Origin: Lachnospiraceae bacterium UBA1683
Lineage (GTDB): Bacteria > Bacillota > Clostridia > Lachnospirales > Lachnospiraceae
NCBI GenBank assembly: GCA_002320245.1
Contig: DCKD01000003.1
Coordinates: 17,360-57,929, forward strand
Direction of reading: 5' to 3'
Length of the DNA stretch: 40,570 nucleotides
In this document: positions 22,625-31,162 of the stretch, piece after piece
Layout: the number at the start of each line of letters is the position of its first letter
How positions within the stretch are numbered: position 1 is the stretch's first letter
Translations under genes and position numbers: made by a program
Notes under the pieces: model-generated
The model's input: the letters and a program-made list of their open reading frames with translations, nothing else
What the model was told of the DNA's origin: nothing
Database searches by the model: none

Positions 22625-23710
22625 TTATTCTTCTGTATCTTCTGCCTGTGTATCCTCAGCGTTCTCAAGAGCCTTCATGCTTAGGCTGATTTTCTTCTCT
22701 GCCTCGTTCAGGTCTACAACTTTTGCTGTAATTTCCTGTCCGATAGAGAGAACATCAGATGGTTTTTCAACATGTGCTCTGGAAATCTGAGATACATGAA
22801 GTAATGCATCTACTCCGGGTGCTAATTCTACAAATGCACCGAAATCTGTCATACGTGCAACTCTTCCTGTGATTACAGAACCAACGGCGAAATCTTCTGC
22901 TGCATGTGCCCACGGATTCGTCTCCGGGAATTTCAGGCTGAGTGCAATCTTTGTATCGCGGATATCTTTAATCAGAACCTTCAGGGTGTCTCCAACATTG
23001 AATACTTTCTTCGGATTTTCAACTCTTCCCCATGACATCTCGGAGATGTGAAGAAGTCCATCTACTCCGCCAAGGTCAATAAATGCACCGAAATCAGTTA
23101 CATTCTTAATAACACCTTCCACGGTATCTCCAACCTGAAGTTTGGCAAACAATTCTTTCTGCTTTTCTGCTCTCTCAGCGACAAGAAGCTGTCTCCTGTC
23201 TCCGATAACACGGTTTCTTCTCGGATTGAACTCGCTGATTACAAACTCAATCTCCTGCCCGTCATACTTATTCAAATCCTTTTCATAAGAATCCGATACA
23301 AGACTTGCCGGGATGAACACTCTTGCTCCGTCAACTTCAGCGCAAAGCCCGCCGCCAAGAATCTGTGTTACAGTAGCTTTTAATACTTCTTTATTTTCAA
23401 AAGCTTCTCTTAATCTCTCATTACCCTTTTCTGCGGCAAGTCTCTTATATGTCAGCAACACCTGACCTTCTCCGTCATTTACCTTCAAAACTTTTACTGT
23501 CATCGTATCGCCGACTTTGACTGCCTCTGTCAGCTCAACAGACTGATCATTAGAGTATTCGTTCTTTGTGATGATGCCGTCTGCTTTGTATCCGATATTG
23601 AGGATAATCTCTTCCGGTTTCACCCCGATTACTGTACCCTCTACAACCTCTCCGTTGTGAATAGTTTTGAATGACTCGTCTAACATTTGTTCAAAAGATA
23701 ATTCTGACAT
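22625..23710 (-). CDS. rpsA: S1 RNA-binding domain protein (30S ribosomal protein S1-like)
   Basis: The 361 residues contain four S1 repeats (about 17-85, 103-168, 190-258 and 275-345), the arrangement of Gram-positive RpsA-like proteins. The third repeat is canonical (GDTVEGVIKNVTDFGAFIDLGGVDGLLHISEMSW) and the fourth close to it. The tail is acidic. I start at ATG 23710 (MSELSFEQML) with GAGGAGG 9 nt upstream, rather than six codons earlier. The start lies inside ispH: the two genes overlap by 20 bp. In many relatives the two are fused into one protein; here they remain separate. Role: mRNA binding in translation, by homology. Confidence 0.9.
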   Translation of the reverse strand: MSELSFEQMLDESFKTIHNGEVVEGTVIGVKPEEIILNIGYKADGIITKNEYSNDQSVELTEAVKVGDTMTVKVLKVNDGEGQVLLTYKRLAAEKGNERLREAFENKEVLKATVTQILGGGLCAEVDGARVFIPASLVSDSYEKDLNKYDGQEIEFVISEFNPRRNRVIGDRRQLLVAERAEKQKELFAKLQVGDTVEGVIKNVTDFGAFIDLGGVDGLLHISEMSWGRVENPKKVFNVGDTLKVLIKDIRDTKIALSLKFPETNPWAHAAEDFAVGSVITGRVARMTDFGAFVELAPGVDALLHVSQISRAHVEKPSDVLSIGQEITAKVVDLNEAEKKISLSMKALENAEDTQAEDTEE

Positions 23711-24545
23711 TATTTTGAACCTCCTCAATTATATTGTTGGGCGTGGATGCCCCTGCTGTAATACCTACTGTTTCCACTGACCCTAATTGATTCAAATTCA
23801 AATCTCCAAGTGTCTGTATGTAGTACGTATCTTTACATGCTTTTCCGCATATTTCAAATAACTTTTGGGTGTTGGAACTATGCTTGTCACCAATCACTAT
23901 CATAGCATCCACCTCTTCTGCAATGCGCTTTGCCTCAGTCTGACGCTCTTTTGTAGCATTGCAGATTGTATTTAAAACACTTACATCATAACTCTTTTCC
24001 GAAATAATTTCAACTAAATCTTTAAATTTATTGTAATTAAATGTCGTTTGAGAGACAACGCAAACCTTTTTGCCATCCGGAATCGACAGATTGTCAATGT
24101 CTTCCGGAGTCTGTACAACGGCGGCCTGCTCTCCCGCCCATCCCCTGATTCCCTCCACCTCCGGATGCTGCGGGTTACCAACGATTATGATGTATTTTCC
24201 CTTTGCGCTTTCTTTTTGGACAATATTATGAATCTTTTTTACGAACGGGCAGGTCGCATCAACAATGCGGATTCCCTTTGTATTCAGCATATCGTAAATT
24301 TTTTTCTCCACGCCGTGCGACCGGATAATTACAATTCCCGTATCCAGCGCATCCAGTTCGGTTTCACTGCGCAGCACGGTAACCCCTTTTGCCTCCATAT
24401 CTTTTACCACTTCTTCGTTGTGGATGATTGGACCGTAAGTGTATATTTTCTCTTCATTTTGATTTTCCAGTTGTGTATAAACAGTATCCACCGCACGTTT
24501 TACCCCAAAACAAAACCCGGCTGTTTTTGCACGTATTACTTTCAT
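23691..24545 (-). CDS. ispH: 4-hydroxy-3-methylbut-2-enyl diphosphate reductase IspH
   Basis: IspH makes IPP and DMAPP in the last step of the MEP isoprenoid pathway, using a 4Fe-4S cluster. The three cluster cysteines are Cys12 (TAGFCFGV), Cys99 (VDATCPFV) and Cys195 (NTICNATKERQ). Substrate residues His42, His77 and His127 with Glu129 (GNPQHPEVEG) are also present. Length 284 is normal for the unfused enzyme. AGGAG precedes ATG 24545. It lies 55 bp after cmk and overlaps rpsA by 20 bp, so the three are likely one operon. Confidence 0.96.
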   Translation of the reverse strand: MKVIRAKTAGFCFGVKRAVDTVYTQLENQNEEKIYTYGPIIHNEEVVKDMEAKGVTVLRSETELDALDTGIVIIRSHGVEKKIYDMLNTKGIRIVDATCPFVKKIHNIVQKESAKGKYIIIVGNPQHPEVEGIRGWAGEQAAVVQTPEDIDNLSIPDGKKVCVVSQTTFNYNKFKDLVEIISEKSYDVSVLNTICNATKERQTEAKRIAEEVDAMIVIGDKHSSNTQKLFEICGKACKDTYYIQTLGDLNLNQLGSVETVGITAGASTPNNIIEEVQNNVRIIF

Positions 24546-24600
24546 ATATAACGGTCTCCTGCATTTTTCCTTTTACATAGTTACATAGTCATTTTATATA

Positions 24601-25260
24601 CTAACCGATACAATAGCTACAGATTGTAGAGACAACCTCTTCAATTGTCATATTGGAACTGTCGACCAGAACCGCATCTTCTGCCTGTCTGAGCGGCGCT
24701 GTCTCACGGTTCATATCGCGCGCGTCACGCTCCTGGATATCTCTGGCTATTTCCTCATAATCACAGTGCTCGCCTTTTTCCGTCAATTCATTGTATCTCC
24801 GCTTTGCACGTGTCTCCACACTGGCTGTCAGATAAATTTTCACATCCGCGTCCGGAAGAACATTGGTTCCGATATCTCTTCCATCCATAATCACATCTTT
24901 TGCCCTTGCAAGCCCCCGCTGGAGCTCCAGCAGTTTTTCCCGCACTTCCGGGATGGCAGATGTTTTTGATGCCATATTCCCTGCCTCTTCGGTGCGCAGC
25001 ATGGATGTTATATTTTCCCCGTTTAAATATATCTGCTGTTCACCATTTTCATATGCAATAGTCACTTCCGCATCCCCGCATGCCTCGATTACCTTTTCTG
25101 TCTCCTCCGGCCGAATCCCTTTTTTCAGAAAATGAATTGCCAATCCACGGTACATTGCTCCGGTATCTACATAAATATATCCTTTTTCTTTCGCCACCAA
25201 TTTTGCAATGGTGCTTTTTCCGGCGCCGGCCGGGCCATCAATCGCTACGTTATATCCCAT
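24601..25260 (-). CDS. cmk: (d)CMP kinase
   Basis: Cytidylate kinase phosphorylates CMP and dCMP with ATP. The 219 residues have the P-loop GPAGAGKST (9-17), the CMP-binding pattern YVDTGAMYRGLAIHFLKKG, and the VIMDGRDIGTNVLPDADVKIYLTAS segment. RGLARAKD and RDARDMNRETAPLRQAEDAV complete the family motifs. The cmk-ispH-rpsA order is widely conserved in Clostridia. The upstream gap to the flavoprotein gene holds an inverted-repeat element. Confidence 0.96.
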   Translation of the reverse strand: MGYNVAIDGPAGAGKSTIAKLVAKEKGYIYVDTGAMYRGLAIHFLKKGIRPEETEKVIEACGDAEVTIAYENGEQQIYLNGENITSMLRTEEAGNMASKTSAIPEVREKLLELQRGLARAKDVIMDGRDIGTNVLPDADVKIYLTASVETRAKRRYNELTEKGEHCDYEEIARDIQERDARDMNRETAPLRQAEDAVLVDSSNMTIEEVVSTICSYCIG

Positions 25261-25291
25261 TTTCTTCCGTCCTCTGTTTCATTGTTAATTT

Positions 25292-25434
25292 GTAACTGCT
25301 CAGAGCCATACGCATCTGCAACGGTTTTATGCGTTGGATGCCTGCATACATAAGCATAAATCAGTGCAGATGCATCTGGCGAATACGCCACATCTCAAAA
25401 TCCACAGGATTCTGAGATTGTTCTGAACAGTTAC
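25292..25434. repeat. Hairpin-rich element with GTAACTG inverted ends, copy 1
   Basis: GTAACTGCTCAGA (25292-25304) and TCTGAACAGTTAC (25422-25434) are inverted copies matching at 12 of 13 bases. Inside are GCATCTGCA/TGCAGATGC (25312-25320 and 25365-25373), TGGCG-AATA-CGCCA (25377-25390) and a long stem ATCTCA..TGAGAT (25392-25418) with inner AATCC/GGATT. It fills most of the gap between cmk and the flavoprotein gene. It looks like a small non-autonomous mobile or structured repeat. Confidence 0.55.
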
Positions 25435-25452
25435 GTTAATTTTATATGCATC

Positions 25453-26679
25453 TTACACTGCGCTTCCCGCCAGATAGCCGGTTGACCATGCAATCTGCAG
25501 GTTAAATCCTCCGGTCAGCGCATCCAAATCCAATACTTCCCCGGCAAAATACAGTCCCTTGATTTTTTTTGATTCCATTGTGCCCGGGTCGATTTCCTTT
25601 ACGCTGACACCACCTTTTGTGATGATTGCCTCCTGAAAACTGCGCAGCCCGGTCAGAGTCATCCTGAAATCTTTCATCAGCCCAACAAAATTCAGCCGCT
25701 CTTCTCTGGAAATCTCATTTACTTTTTTATCAGGAGAAATGCCGCTCAGCTCAATCATAACCGGTTTCATCTTTGCCGGGAACAGTTTGTCAACCGCATT
25801 TTTAAACTGCTTATTTCTGTTCTCTTCAAAATCACGGAGTACCCTTTGATTAAGCTGTTCCTTTGTCAGCGCCGGTTTCAAATCAATGGCAAGCGTCAGC
25901 TCTTTTTCTTTTAATCGCTTTCCTATCTCACTGCTTGCACTGATGATAACCGGACCACTGACGCCATAATGGGTGAACAGCATTTCACCAAATTCCTCAT
26001 AAAGTTTCTTTTTCCCATCATAAACCGCTGCATTCACATTTCGAAGTGAAAGCCCCTGCAGTTCTTTTGCATACCATTCCTTCACTTCCATCGGGACAAG
26101 CGACGGATAAAGCTCTGTCACTTTGTGCCCGCTCTTTTGCGCAAACCGGTATCCGTCTCCGGTTGAACCTGTAGATGGATAAGAAATGCCTCCGGTTGCA
26201 ACAATGCAAGCGTCTCCGGGAACATACTTTCCGTTTTTCAGAATCACCCCGTAAACACGATTTCCCTTTGTCTGAATCTCCTTCACTTCACAGTACAGGC
26301 TGACTTCCACATTCAAACGGTGCATTTCACGGTTCAGTGCGCTTATGATGTCCGATGAATGGTCGGATTCCGGGAACACCCGGTTTCCCCTCTCTACTTT
26401 CAGCCTCACGCCAAGTTTCTCAAAGAAATCCATAGCCTGCTCGTTCGTAAAACTGTAAAACGCACTATATAAAAACTTGTGGTTGCTTTTTACCGATGCA
26501 AACAACGTGTCCATATCTCCTGCATTCGTTACATTGCAGCGCCCTTTTCCCGTGATAAATAATTTCTTCCCGATTTTTTCGTTTTTTTCAAAAAGATGGA
26601 CTTCGTGTCCGTTTCTCGCCGCAAAAATTGCAGCTATCGGTCCCGCGGCCCCGCCGCCAATAATCAGTACTTTACTCAT
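25453..26679 (-). CDS. HI0933/YhiN-family FAD-dependent oxidoreductase
   Basis: The 408 residues open with the FAD-binding motif GGGAAGPIAAIFAARNGHEVHLFEK, then GKKLFITGKGRCNVTNAG. The C-terminal FAD motif GLYFAGEVLDLDALTGGFNLQIAWSTGYLAG follows. These are hallmarks of the HI0933 (BaiN-like) family. One relative in Clostridium scindens, BaiN, was reported to reduce bile acid intermediates, but most members have no known substrate and no other bile-acid gene is nearby, so I do not extend the name. It lies 10 bp after the RpiR gene, so the two are probably cotranscribed. Confidence 0.88.
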   Translation of the reverse strand: MSKVLIIGGGAAGPIAAIFAARNGHEVHLFEKNEKIGKKLFITGKGRCNVTNAGDMDTLFASVKSNHKFLYSAFYSFTNEQAMDFFEKLGVRLKVERGNRVFPESDHSSDIISALNREMHRLNVEVSLYCEVKEIQTKGNRVYGVILKNGKYVPGDACIVATGGISYPSTGSTGDGYRFAQKSGHKVTELYPSLVPMEVKEWYAKELQGLSLRNVNAAVYDGKKKLYEEFGEMLFTHYGVSGPVIISASSEIGKRLKEKELTLAIDLKPALTKEQLNQRVLRDFEENRNKQFKNAVDKLFPAKMKPVMIELSGISPDKKVNEISREERLNFVGLMKDFRMTLTGLRSFQEAIITKGGVSVKEIDPGTMESKKIKGLYFAGEVLDLDALTGGFNLQIAWSTGYLAGSAV

Positions 26680-26689
26680 AAATATACGC

Positions 26690-27592
26690 TCATTCTTTTG
26701 AAATTTCTTTTAACGGATTCAATTCATCTCCGCTGTACACCTGATATTCCCCCCATATTTGTTCCAGTGTCTCCAATGTGGAAACCACTTCTTTCTGCTT
26801 CTTCATACACAATGCCACAACCAGTGCATTGATAACACTCAGCGGCGCAACAAGAGAATCAACAATAGATGCCATATCACTTCTTGCAATCAGATTGCAG
26901 GAGGAATACAGATTCATCGGAGAATGTACGCTATCCGTCAATGTAATTACCTTTGCTTTCCGGTTACTGGCAAATTCCAGTGCCTTTAGGGTACGCATGG
27001 AATAACGTGGAAAACTGATGCCGATAATTACATCTTCCTCATTAATCCGAATCAACTGCTCGAAAATCTCACTTGAGCTGTTTGTGTTTACCGCAGTTAC
27101 ATCCTCACATACCAGATTAAGATAAAAGCTCAAAAACGCAGCAAGCGGAGCGCAACTGCGGATTCCGATCACATAGATTTTCCGGGCATTCAGAATGGTG
27201 TCTATCGCCAGCTCAAATGCTTTCTGGTCAATTGCCCCTAAAGTCAGCTTGATTTTCTCGATATCGGACTGCAGAACCGTTTCCAAAATTTCCGACTGAC
27301 TGATTCTCCCGTAAGTCACTTCCATACGTTGAATAGAATTCAGCTTATTGCGCACCAATTCCTCCAATGCCTTCTGAAACCCCGGATATCCCTTATACCC
27401 AAGCTGTGTCGCAAACCGGACCACGGTAGATTCACTGACTCCCACCACTTCTCCAAGTTTTGCCGCCGTCAAAAATACAGCTTTATCGTAATTTCCTGTC
27501 ACATAATCTGCAAGTCGTTTCTGACCTTTGCTCATCCCCCGATACTTTTCCTCAATTCTCCCCTGTAGCTCGTTCGTACTGTTTTCGCCCAC
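26690..27592 (-). CDS. MurR/RpiR family transcriptional regulator
   Basis: The 300 residues have an N-terminal helix-turn-helix of the RpiR type (GVSESTVVRFATQLGYKGYPGFQKALEE, about 48-76) and a C-terminal SIS sugar-phosphate binding domain (about 125-260, KIYVIGIRSCAPLAAFLSFYL, IIGISFPRYSMRTLKAL). Such proteins sense phosphosugars and control sugar or amino-sugar genes. Translation starts at a GTG codon (27592) after AGGGGA. No sugar gene is adjacent, so its targets are unknown. It has a strong promoter and is followed by the HI0933 flavoprotein. Confidence 0.9.
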   Translation of the reverse strand: MGENSTNELQGRIEEKYRGMSKGQKRLADYVTGNYDKAVFLTAAKLGEVVGVSESTVVRFATQLGYKGYPGFQKALEELVRNKLNSIQRMEVTYGRISQSEILETVLQSDIEKIKLTLGAIDQKAFELAIDTILNARKIYVIGIRSCAPLAAFLSFYLNLVCEDVTAVNTNSSSEIFEQLIRINEEDVIIGISFPRYSMRTLKALEFASNRKAKVITLTDSVHSPMNLYSSCNLIARSDMASIVDSLVAPLSVINALVVALCMKKQKEVVSTLETLEQIWGEYQVYSGDELNPLKEISKE

Positions 27593-27668
27593 GTTGTATT
27601 CCCCTGTTTCTAATCTGTTTTATTCATTTTTCTGGCCAGTCTCATTTTTCCTGAACCAAAACATATAA

Positions 27669-27697
27669 ATTATACAATACTGTACTCACATTTGCAA
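27669..27697 (-). promoter_or_regulatory. Sigma-A promoter of the RpiR gene
   Basis: On the minus strand TTGCAA (27697-27692) and a perfect TATAAT (27674-27669) are 17 bp apart. It starts just beyond the hairpin element, about 70 bp before the GTG start. Confidence 0.75.
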
Positions 27698-27706
27698 GGC
27701 ATGAAC

Positions 27707-27846
27707 GGTAACAGTTCAGCCTTACGGCAGAACTGTTACGCATCCTGCCATTTTGAATCGTCTTTGGCGATAGGCAGGATGCGCTCAAGTCACAGCGTGC
27801 ATCCCCGTACTCAATCAGTGTTATAAGTACGGGCTGACATGTTACC
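27707..27846. repeat. Hairpin-rich element with GGTAACA inverted ends, copy 2
   Basis: GGTAACAGTTCAG (27707-27719) and CTGACATGTTACC (27834-27846) are inverted copies at 11 of 13 bases. Inside are three perfect hairpins: GTAACAGTTC/GAACTGTTAC (27708-27739), GCATCCTGCC/GGCAGGATGC (27740-27782) and CCCGTACT/AGTACGGG (27804-27833). The ends resemble those of the copy at 25292-25434 while the cores differ. It fills the gap between aminopeptidase P and the regulator gene. Confidence 0.55.
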
Positions 27847-27857
27847 ATAACATTCAT

Positions 27858-29648
27858 TCAGACCGCTCTCGTATACTCCTTCAGCCATTCCCTTTCTTCT
27901 ATATTTAAGTATGGGGAAATTGTTTCATATACTTTCCTGTGATAATCATTCAATCTTGCTTTTTCTTGTTCTGTCATTAGTTTCGGCTCGATTGCATCCA
28001 AATCAACCGGCACATATGTCAGCATCTCAAATTTCATAAACTGTCCATATTCATTCTTTACATCTTTACAGACGAGCAGCTCATTCTCTATACGGATTCC
28101 GTGGGAATTTTCAATATATATTCCCGGTTCATCCGTAATTACCATGTTTGCTTCCAATGGATACGCACCGTCCGTACTGTACTTCCACTGAAAACGCTGC
28201 GGAGGCTCGTGAATATTGCCAAGGTAGCCGACACCATGCCCGGTTCCGTGGTTAAAGTTCAGATGCTGTCTCCAAAACGGCTCCCTTGCAATATAATCAA
28301 GGTTCATGCCCGTACTGCCATACAGGAATATGGCATTTGCGAGACTTAACATACTGATTACTACTGTGGTAAAATGTTTCTTTTCCTCCTCCGTCACCTT
28401 TCCAAGTGCTACCGTGCGTGTAATATCCGTAGAACCTTCCCAGTAATTTCCACCGGTATCCGTCAGGAGCAATCCCTCCGGTTTCAATTCCACATCTGTT
28501 TCAGGACTCGAGGAATAATGTACGACTGCCGCATGTTCCCTGTAGGCGCAAATCGGCTCAAAGCTCGGCCAAAGATACCCTTCCTGCTCGGCACGCAGCA
28601 ATTCCAGCTTTTCAGAGGCGCTCATTTCCGTTATCTTTTCTTTCCCGATATGTGTTTTCAGCCAATACATAAATTTTGTGTGGGCAATACCATCCTTGAT
28701 ATGTGCATTGCGGATATTGGCAATCTCAGTTTCATTCTTTACTGCTTTCATCTGCACAACCGGATTTTCCTTCTCCACAATATGCACGTCCGCAGGAATG
28801 TTATGAAACAATGCGTAATTCAACTGTCTGGAATCTACCAATACCGTGTCCTTTTGTTCAAATTTTTTAACCCGGCTGTAAATAGAATTATATGGATATA
28901 CATGTATACAATTTTTTTCGAACTCATTTATCATCGAGGAATCGAATTTGCGGCAATCCGCATACAGTTCCACCTCAGTCTCTTTGACAATTGCATAAGA
29001 TAGCAAAAGCGGAGAATACTCAACATCCCGTCCTCGGATATTCAACATCCAGCCGATATCATCCAGACTGGTAATCAGTTGTACCGTCGCATGTTCCTCC
29101 TCAATCTTTTGACGAATTCTTTCCAGTTTGGATTCCACTGTTTCTCCCGCATACTTCAATTCCAGAGCAAACGCCTGCTTTTCAGATACCGGCGGCCGGT
29201 TCTCCCAAACCTCATCCACCAAATCTTTCTCATATACAAGACGCCCCTGCTTTTCCTCTGCAATTTTTTTATACTCCTCTCCTTCTTTCACACCTACCGT
29301 TCGTCCGTCAAATCCAATACCCGCGCCGTCCGCCAGCTTATTATTCAAATATTCCTGAATGGTCGGTACCCCCGGCTCACCCATTTTTTGCAGGGTAATC
29401 CCTGTTCCTTCAAGCTGCGAAGCTGCCTGGATAAAATATCTGCCGTCCGTCCAGACACACGCTTCATCTGCGGTTACCACCGCTGTCCCATTCGAACCGG
29501 TAAAACCGGTAAGGAATGCTCTTGCCTTAAAATATTCTCCTACATATTCGCTCTGATGATAATCTGCCGTCGGTACAATATAAGCACCGATATTATCTCT
29601 TTTCATAAGTGTACGAAGTTCTGTAATCTTTTCCGGTACGGTTTTCAT
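27858..29648 (-). CDS. Xaa-Pro aminopeptidase (M24B, aminopeptidase P)
   Basis: This cytoplasmic peptidase removes N-terminal residues that precede proline. The 596 residues have the three-domain build of the long APP1-like form: two creatinase-type N-terminal domains (about 1-310) and a pita-bread catalytic domain. Metal ligands are visible in LLTDTGGNYWEGSTDITRTVALG (two Asp), NHGTGHGVGYLGNIHEPP (His), TDEPGIYIENSHG (Glu) and RIENELLV (Glu). GGAGGAG precedes ATG 29648. It follows the decarboxylase operon across a terminator, and I see no promoter of its own, so read-through is likely. Confidence 0.93.
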   Translation of the reverse strand: MKTVPEKITELRTLMKRDNIGAYIVPTADYHQSEYVGEYFKARAFLTGFTGSNGTAVVTADEACVWTDGRYFIQAASQLEGTGITLQKMGEPGVPTIQEYLNNKLADGAGIGFDGRTVGVKEGEEYKKIAEEKQGRLVYEKDLVDEVWENRPPVSEKQAFALELKYAGETVESKLERIRQKIEEEHATVQLITSLDDIGWMLNIRGRDVEYSPLLLSYAIVKETEVELYADCRKFDSSMINEFEKNCIHVYPYNSIYSRVKKFEQKDTVLVDSRQLNYALFHNIPADVHIVEKENPVVQMKAVKNETEIANIRNAHIKDGIAHTKFMYWLKTHIGKEKITEMSASEKLELLRAEQEGYLWPSFEPICAYREHAAVVHYSSSPETDVELKPEGLLLTDTGGNYWEGSTDITRTVALGKVTEEEKKHFTTVVISMLSLANAIFLYGSTGMNLDYIAREPFWRQHLNFNHGTGHGVGYLGNIHEPPQRFQWKYSTDGAYPLEANMVITDEPGIYIENSHGIRIENELLVCKDVKNEYGQFMKFEMLTYVPVDLDAIEPKLMTEQEKARLNDYHRKVYETISPYLNIEEREWLKEYTRAV

Positions 29649-29667
29649 CTCTTCTCCTCCTATACCA

Positions 29668-29710
29668 TAAAAAAGAACCTGTCTCCCAACTTCAGGAAAA
29701 AAACAGGTCC
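29668..29710 (-). terminator. Terminator after the decarboxylase operon
   Basis: On the minus strand GGACCTGT (29710-29703) pairs with ACAGGTTC (29682-29675), including one G-U pair, then a run of six T. The loop is about 20 nt. It lies 20 bp before the aminopeptidase P start. Confidence 0.75.
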
Positions 29711-29723
29711 TTATGTTTATTCT

Positions 29724-31139
29724 TTATACCGGATAAGCTCCGTTCTCTGTATCTGCAACTGTTGCGTCTACTTTTGTCTGCTGTGCCTCTCTGTATTTGA
29801 AGAAGTCCACTGCAACCTGTGGGAACAATGCGTATGTCAGCACGTCTTCATCCTGCTGAATCCACTGTGCACATTCTTTGCGGAGTGTATCCAACTCGTT
29901 TGGAATCAAATCTGCAGGACGGCATGTGATAACCTCTGCATCTTCGCCGATAACTTTCTTCTGCACTTCCGGATTAAACGGTTTTGCCGTTGCGCCATAT
30001 TTTCCTGACAGAACATCTTTTGTCTCTTTTGTAGCCATCTTGTAACGCTCGCCCATCAGGACATTGAATACGGCCTGTGTTCCGACAATCTGGGATGACG
30101 GTGTAACAAGTGGCGGTTCACCGAGGTCTTTACGGACACGAGGCACTTCTTCAAGTACATCGTAGAACTTGTCCTCTGCACCCTGCTCCGCAAGCTGAGA
30201 TGTCAGGTTGGAAAGCATTCCGCCAGGTACCTGATAAAGCAATGTCTTGATGTTCACTCCGAGGTTCTTTGGATTCAAAAGTCCGCTGTCGAGTGCCTCG
30301 TCACGAATTGGTCTGAAGTAGTCTGCAATCTCAGAAAGCAGGTTCTGATCCAGTCCCGTATCGTAAGGTGTTCCCTTGAATGTCTCAACCATAACTTCTG
30401 TTGCCGGCTGAGAGGTTCCCATAGCAAATGGGGATATAGCTGTATCGATAATATCAGCTCCCGCCTCAACGGATTTCAGGTATGTCATTGCTGCAACACC
30501 GGACGTATAGTGTGTATGCATCTCGATCGGAATCTCAACTGCATCCTTCAGTGCCTGTACAAGCTCTGTTGCTTTGTAAGGGACAAGCAGTCCTGCCATA
30601 TCTTTTACACAGATTGAGTTTGCACCCATATCCTCGATTCTCTTTGCGAGGTCCATCCAGTATTCCAATGTGTAAGCATCGCCAAGAGTGTAAGACATTG
30701 CTACCTGTGCATGAGCTTTTTCTTTGTTCGCCGCTGTAACTGCCGTCTGCAGATTACGGATGTCATTCATACAGTCAAAGATACGGATGATATCAATTCC
30801 ATTTGCAACAGATTTCTGTACAAAATACTCTACTACATCATCTGCATATGGACGGTATCCAAGGATATTCTGTCCACGGAACAGCATCTGAAGTTTTGTG
30901 TTTTTGAATCCGTCACGGAATTTACGAAGTCTTTCCCATGGGTCTTCTTTGAGGAAACGTAAGGAGGCATCAAATGTAGCGCCCCCCCAACACTCTACTG
31001 CATGGTATCCGACTTTGTCCATTTTTTCCACGATTGGCAGCATCTGCTCTGTTGTCATTCTTGTGGCAATCAGAGACTGATGTGCATCACGCAGAATTGT
31101 TTCTGTAATTTTAACTGGTTTTTTTACAACTTCTGCCAT
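29724..31139 (-). CDS. oadA: Oxaloacetate/pyruvate carboxyltransferase subunit (OadA/PycB type)
   Basis: The 471 residues form the HMGL-like carboxyltransferase barrel that moves CO2 between oxaloacetate and biotin. Motifs: ITETILRDAHQSLIATRM at the start, VECWGGATFDASLRFLKEDPWERL, GIDIIRIFDCMNDIRN, the biotin-lysine-binding CVKDMAGLL, and the metal ligands MHTHYTSG. The conserved C-terminal domain follows to residue 471. Unlike full-length OadA or PycB, no biotin domain is attached; it is encoded separately at 32335-32700. It is the last subunit gene in the operon, ahead of a terminator. It could act as a decarboxylase alpha subunit or as a 5S-like transcarboxylase partner. Confidence 0.92.
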   Translation of the reverse strand: MAEVVKKPVKITETILRDAHQSLIATRMTTEQMLPIVEKMDKVGYHAVECWGGATFDASLRFLKEDPWERLRKFRDGFKNTKLQMLFRGQNILGYRPYADDVVEYFVQKSVANGIDIIRIFDCMNDIRNLQTAVTAANKEKAHAQVAMSYTLGDAYTLEYWMDLAKRIEDMGANSICVKDMAGLLVPYKATELVQALKDAVEIPIEMHTHYTSGVAAMTYLKSVEAGADIIDTAISPFAMGTSQPATEVMVETFKGTPYDTGLDQNLLSEIADYFRPIRDEALDSGLLNPKNLGVNIKTLLYQVPGGMLSNLTSQLAEQGAEDKFYDVLEEVPRVRKDLGEPPLVTPSSQIVGTQAVFNVLMGERYKMATKETKDVLSGKYGATAKPFNPEVQKKVIGEDAEVITCRPADLIPNELDTLRKECAQWIQQDEDVLTYALFPQVAVDFFKYREAQQTKVDATVADTENGAYPV

Positions 31140-31162
31140 TTTGTTAATCCTCCACTATTCTT

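Noticed and set aside
25453..26679. Naming the HI0933 flavoprotein BaiN
   Set aside because: The family is broad, and no other bile acid 7-dehydroxylation gene is nearby, so the specific function is not supported.
27642..27857. A 71-codon minus-strand frame upstream of the RpiR gene
   Set aside because: It is made almost entirely of the inverted-end hairpin element and extends across the promoter.
29079..30008. A 309-codon plus-strand frame
   Set aside because: It lies antisense across aminopeptidase P and the OadA-type gene, both with clear catalytic motifs, and crosses a terminator.
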